DNA from: Bacillus sp. PAMC26568
Lineage (GTDB): Bacteria > Bacillota > Bacilli > Bacillales > Bacillaceae
Reading direction: 5' to 3'
Assembly (NCBI RefSeq): GCF_014235785.1
Contig: NZ_CP060137.1
Location: forward strand, 1,984,001-2,048,000
DNA length: 64,000 bases
Shown here: piece after piece, positions 61,343 to 64,000 of the stretch
How the letters are laid out: every line of letters starts with the position of its first letter
Numbering within the stretch: position 1 is the first letter of the stretch
Made by a program: the position numbers and the translations under genes
The notes under the pieces: generated by a model
Told to the model about the DNA's origin: nothing
The model's database searches: none
What the model saw: only the letters and a program-made list of their open reading frames with translations

Positions 61343-61987
61343 TTCTTATTTAGATGAGCATGAAGATGCGAATCGGACAAAGAACAGAATTGAAGAACTC
61401 GGGAGGAAGTGTGTTTATTGCTTCCGGGCGATTTAAGAGAGAAACAGCAGTGCATCAGCATTGTAGAAAAAACCATTGAAGAATTTGGAGAAATCCAAGT
61501 TTTATGCAACCATGTAGGTATACAGTTTCAGCAGTTAAGTCTGCTTGATATTACGGATGAGCAATTCGATCATACGTTTAAAGTCAATATTTATTCACAT
61601 TTTTACACAACCCGTGCGGCTCTGCCATACTTAAAAGCAGGAAGTTCCATCATAAATACATCTTCAGTAGTGACGTTTGCTGGCAATAAACAATTGATTG
61701 ATTACACAGCAACAAAAGGAGCTAACATTGGATTTACACGTGCGCTTGCTAATAACCTGATTGATAAAGGCATTCGGGTTAATACTGTTGCTCCAGGGCG
61801 GGTATGGACTCCCCTGATACCATCAAGCTTTTCAGCAGATCAGGTGCCACTTGTAGATAATCCAATGGAGCGGCAAGCTCAGCCATTTGAACTTGCACCG
61901 ACTTTTGTCTACCTCGCATCAGACGATTCTCGTTTTGTAACTGGACAAACGCTTCATGTGAATGGCGGCGAGTGGACTTCATCGTGA
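61343..61987 (+). pseudogene. N-terminally deleted SDR oxidoreductase (YdaD/GSP39-like)
   Basis: The frame starts inside the gene at [24 protein letters not shown], needs a frameshift near 61412 to reach [13 protein letters not shown], and then is intact to the C-terminal [20 protein letters not shown], the catalytic DYTATKGA and [12 protein letters not shown] are kept, but the nucleotide-binding TGxxxGIG region is gone. The remaining frame from GTG 61409 has its ribosome site too close and could not bind NAD(P). The family is that of general stress short-chain dehydrogenases. Confidence 0.78.
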
Positions 61988-62073
61988 TACGCAAAATTCC
62001 ATCTTTTTTTATCAAACTTTAATATAGATTAATAGCAGCTTTTTCAAATAAGCATTCTTGAATAGCAGATGTA

Positions 62074-62130
62074 AAACCGTAAGAAAACAATACCTCCGAT
62101 GGGGGGTCTTGCTTTTTTACGGTTTTTTAG
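62074..62130 (+). terminator. Long terminator hairpin
   Basis: AAACCGTAA, AACAA and ACCTCC pair with GGGGGT, TTG and TTACGGTTT across GATG, followed by T residues. It separates the dehydrogenase remnant from the GH18 gene. Confidence 0.82.
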
Positions 62131-62226
62131 GTTACTCGATAAAAAATCTCCACTAAATCCCACTATTATTTTATCAGTATGAAGGAGTATGATTAAATTT
62201 ATATTTTTTAAGTTTGCAGAAGGAAG

Positions 62227-63756
62227 ATGAAGAAAGTGAAAAAAAGATATAGCAGCTTTATTGTTTTAATTCTACTATTAAATCTGCTGCCCATTAATGG
62301 AGCGGCAGAATCAAATAATTTGCGAATTGGCACAGTGAAAGCGAATAATGCCAATGTATATACTGCACCAAACCTAAGTTCACCTGTGTTAGAGGTACTG
62401 GAAAAAGGGGATGAATACCCGATTATTCAAACATCTGCAGGAGATTCTGCCGCATTAATTACACATACGGTAAGCAGCGGAAATACTTTAGGGAAAATTG
62501 CAAGTCAATATGGGACAACAGTCAGCGAACTGAAAACTATCAATAAATTAAAAAATGATAGTATTTCAAGAGGGCAAAAGCTAAAAATCCCACAAAAATA
62601 TTATGTTCATACTGTTATTTCTGGTGATACGTTATGGAAGATTTCCCGCAAATATGAAGTGGGACAAAATGATATTTCTATCCTTAATTCTTTGAATTCA
62701 GCACAGCTTAAAGTTGGCCAGAAATTAAATATCCCAGTTTATTATGATCAAGTTCAATTGCTGGGCGGAAAAAAAGGGTGGATAAAAAAGTCTCTGGTTC
62801 AAGTAAAAGCTAAAGAACGGATTGTGATGGGCTGGAGTTTTAATGGAACAGCAAAAACGTACATTCAGCAATTGAAAAATAAATCGAATTTAAATGTTGT
62901 ATCTCCGCGGTGGTTTTCATTAAATCTGTCGGAAAATGGAGCTGCTGTCAATACAGATCCAAAATATGCCGAGGCAGCACATACTTCAGGCAAGCAGGTA
63001 TGGCCGCTCCTCGGAAACAATTTTGATCCTGTCTTAACACACTCAATCTTAAGCAATCCAGAAAAACGCAAAAAGCTTGTTTTTACTCTTAGTGATGCCT
63101 TAATCCAAAGCAAGAGTGATGGAATTAATATTGATTTTGAAAACATCGATATTAAAAACAAACAGGATTATGTACAGTTCATCCGAGAACTGAAGAATGC
63201 TCTAAAGCCTCACGGAATGATCGTTTCGGTAGATGTTACAAGAACGAGCGATGATCCTTTCTGGTCAGGAAGTTTAGACCGAAGAGAAATTGGAAAAATA
63301 GCTGATTATGTAATAATGATGGGGTACGATGAACATTGGGGCGGCAGTCCTAAAGCAGGTTCAGTTGCTTCCTTGCCTTGGGTGCAGGAAGGCATTCAGC
63401 TTTTAATGAATGATGTGCCATCTCATAAAATCATACTCGCTGTTCCATTCTACACTCGAGAATGGGTGACAGACTTATCAGTAAACAAAGTGAGAAGCAT
63501 TGACCGTTCCATGGCAGAAGTGAATAAAATCATAGCATCAAAGGGCCTAAAGCGAGTATGGGATAAAACAGCATCACAGTACTATGTGGAATACACTGAA
63601 AAAGGTGAAAAACATCAAATATGGATAGAAGATAAAAAATCAGTGGAACTCCGATTGAATATGATAAAACGAAATTATTTAGGCGGAGCAGCTGCTTGGT
63701 ATATTGGTTCTGAAACTCCTGATATATGGGGTGTTTATCATTTTAATTCATTATGA
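62227..63756 (+). CDS. Secreted LysM/SH3b glycoside hydrolase family 18 protein (YvbX/SleL-like)
   Basis: A 509-residue exported enzyme. A signal peptide (about 1-27) is followed by the first half of an SH3b domain (RIGTVKANNANVYTAPNLSSPVLEVLEKG), two LysM repeats (HTVSSGNTLGKIASQYGTTVSELK and HTVISGDTLWKISRKYEV), then VQLLGGKKGWIKKSLV, the missing SH3b end, and a GH18 barrel. The catalytic motif DGINIDFE puts the acid at Glu305. GH18 enzymes of this kind act on spore cortex or peptidoglycan as N-acetylglucosaminidases. AAGGAAG abuts ATG 62227, so GTG 62236 may be the true start. Confidence 0.88.
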   Translation: MKKVKKRYSSFIVLILLLNLLPINGAAESNNLRIGTVKANNANVYTAPNLSSPVLEVLEKGDEYPIIQTSAGDSAALITHTVSSGNTLGKIASQYGTTVSELKTINKLKNDSISRGQKLKIPQKYYVHTVISGDTLWKISRKYEVGQNDISILNSLNSAQLKVGQKLNIPVYYDQVQLLGGKKGWIKKSLVQVKAKERIVMGWSFNGTAKTYIQQLKNKSNLNVVSPRWFSLNLSENGAAVNTDPKYAEAAHTSGKQVWPLLGNNFDPVLTHSILSNPEKRKKLVFTLSDALIQSKSDGINIDFENIDIKNKQDYVQFIRELKNALKPHGMIVSVDVTRTSDDPFWSGSLDRREIGKIADYVIMMGYDEHWGGSPKAGSVASLPWVQEGIQLLMNDVPSHKIILAVPFYTREWVTDLSVNKVRSIDRSMAEVNKIIASKGLKRVWDKTASQYYVEYTEKGEKHQIWIEDKKSVELRLNMIKRNYLGGAAAWYIGSETPDIWGVYHFNSL

Positions 63757-63844
63757 TTTCTATCATTTCTATCGATAAAAGAGTTCTTATAGGTTAAATG
63801 AGAGTGTGAAATTATGCTAGGTAATATATAAAAAAGTTTTATCT

Positions 63845-63875
63845 AAAATCCTGTGTTGATGCACAGGATTTTTTC
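63845..63875 (+). terminator. Terminator after the GH18 gene
   Basis: AAAATCCTGTG and CACAGGATTTT pair around TTGATG, with a T run. The final 125 bases of the window (63876-64000) contain no recognised gene. Confidence 0.9.
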
Positions 63876-64000
63876 TTGTTCAGCAATCGGGCCACGAATC
63901 TTTATCACTTTGAGCCAAATGATGATTTGATAATTGAATTCAAAAATTTTTAGTTATCTGACTTACGGGGGATTCATTTTTAGGGAATGAAGAATAGGTT

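Noticed and set aside
61409..61987. Intact 192-residue SDR enzyme
   Set aside because: It lacks the whole nucleotide-binding start; upstream dehydrogenase sequence in another frame shows that it is a broken longer gene.
1..64000. CRISPR array, tRNA/rRNA genes, prophage or complete insertion sequence
   Set aside because: No regularly spaced repeats, no tRNA- or rRNA-like sequence and no phage structural genes were seen; the only mobile-element trace is the IS110 fragment.

Overview
The window looks like a chromosomal segment of an aerobic, endospore-forming Bacillaceae. It is AT-rich, with Shine-Dalgarno-led genes, many TTG/GTG starts and Rho-independent terminators. Sporulation and germination genes (a YyaC-type protease, a GerA-type fragment), an S-box riboswitch, cre boxes, sigma-54 promoters, a RelP/SasA-like alarmone synthetase and a kam/yod lysine locus all fit that group. 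No rRNA, tRNA, CRISPR array, prophage or intact transposon was seen. All identities come from reading motifs and remembered families; no search was run.

Layout. 1-1.6 kb is a sulfur-response region: a truncated sulfonate-type binding lipoprotein diverges from DUF2325 and YezD genes across a double operator-like dyad, and a SAM riboswitch follows. 1.6-4.5 kb holds a frameshifted FbpA-like ORF, a PLP decarboxylase and a DUF1963 protein. 4.6-10.4 kb is a ketone-body operon (GntP-type permease, scoA, scoB, 3-hydroxybutyrate dehydrogenase) behind a sigma-54 promoter with a cre box, followed by a PAS/sigma-54 activator. 10.5-23 kb is a mixed accessory stretch: AraC, ArsR-SRPBCC fusion, amidase, Spx paralog, RelP/SasA-like synthetase, MarR, PAP2, and a GNAT-ankyrin-nucleotidyltransferase-GNAT run. 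It also holds an orphan GerA N-terminal domain and a decayed 5'-nucleotidase.

23.1-33.1 kb is the lysine 2,3-aminomutase (kam) locus: yodT-yodS-yodR-yodQ-aldehyde dehydrogenase, then yodP, a sigma-54 activator, a sigma-54 promoter, kamA, yokU and yozE. In outline lysine becomes beta-lysine (KamA), then N6-acetyl-beta-lysine (YodP), then a keto acid (YodT), which the CoA-transferase-like pair, YodQ and the dehydrogenase process further. 33.2-41.3 kb is scarred (IS110 remnant, two copies of a DUF2238 gene, one broken, an HxlR pseudogene) and carries a PAP2 phosphatase, a Tat-exported amine oxidase, an endonuclease/exonuclease/phosphatase-fold enzyme and an alkaline-phosphatase-fold enzyme.

41.7-57 kb holds a MarR/MFS efflux pair, DinB, DUF3817, a secreted alpha/beta hydrolase, a DeoR/Gfo-Idh-MocA/UPF0303 operon flanked by two copies of one 18-bp palindrome, a TetR/hydrolase pair, a LysE exporter, an AtoE-type short-chain fatty-acid transporter, a LysR regulator, an AbrB-type membrane protein that seems to start at AUU, and the YyaC-type protease. 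57-64 kb alternates gene fragments with an ECF sigma/DUF4179 anti-sigma pair. A deletion scar there joins a DUF4367 fragment to an SDR fragment. It ends with a GH18 enzyme whose two LysM domains appear to sit inside an SH3b domain.
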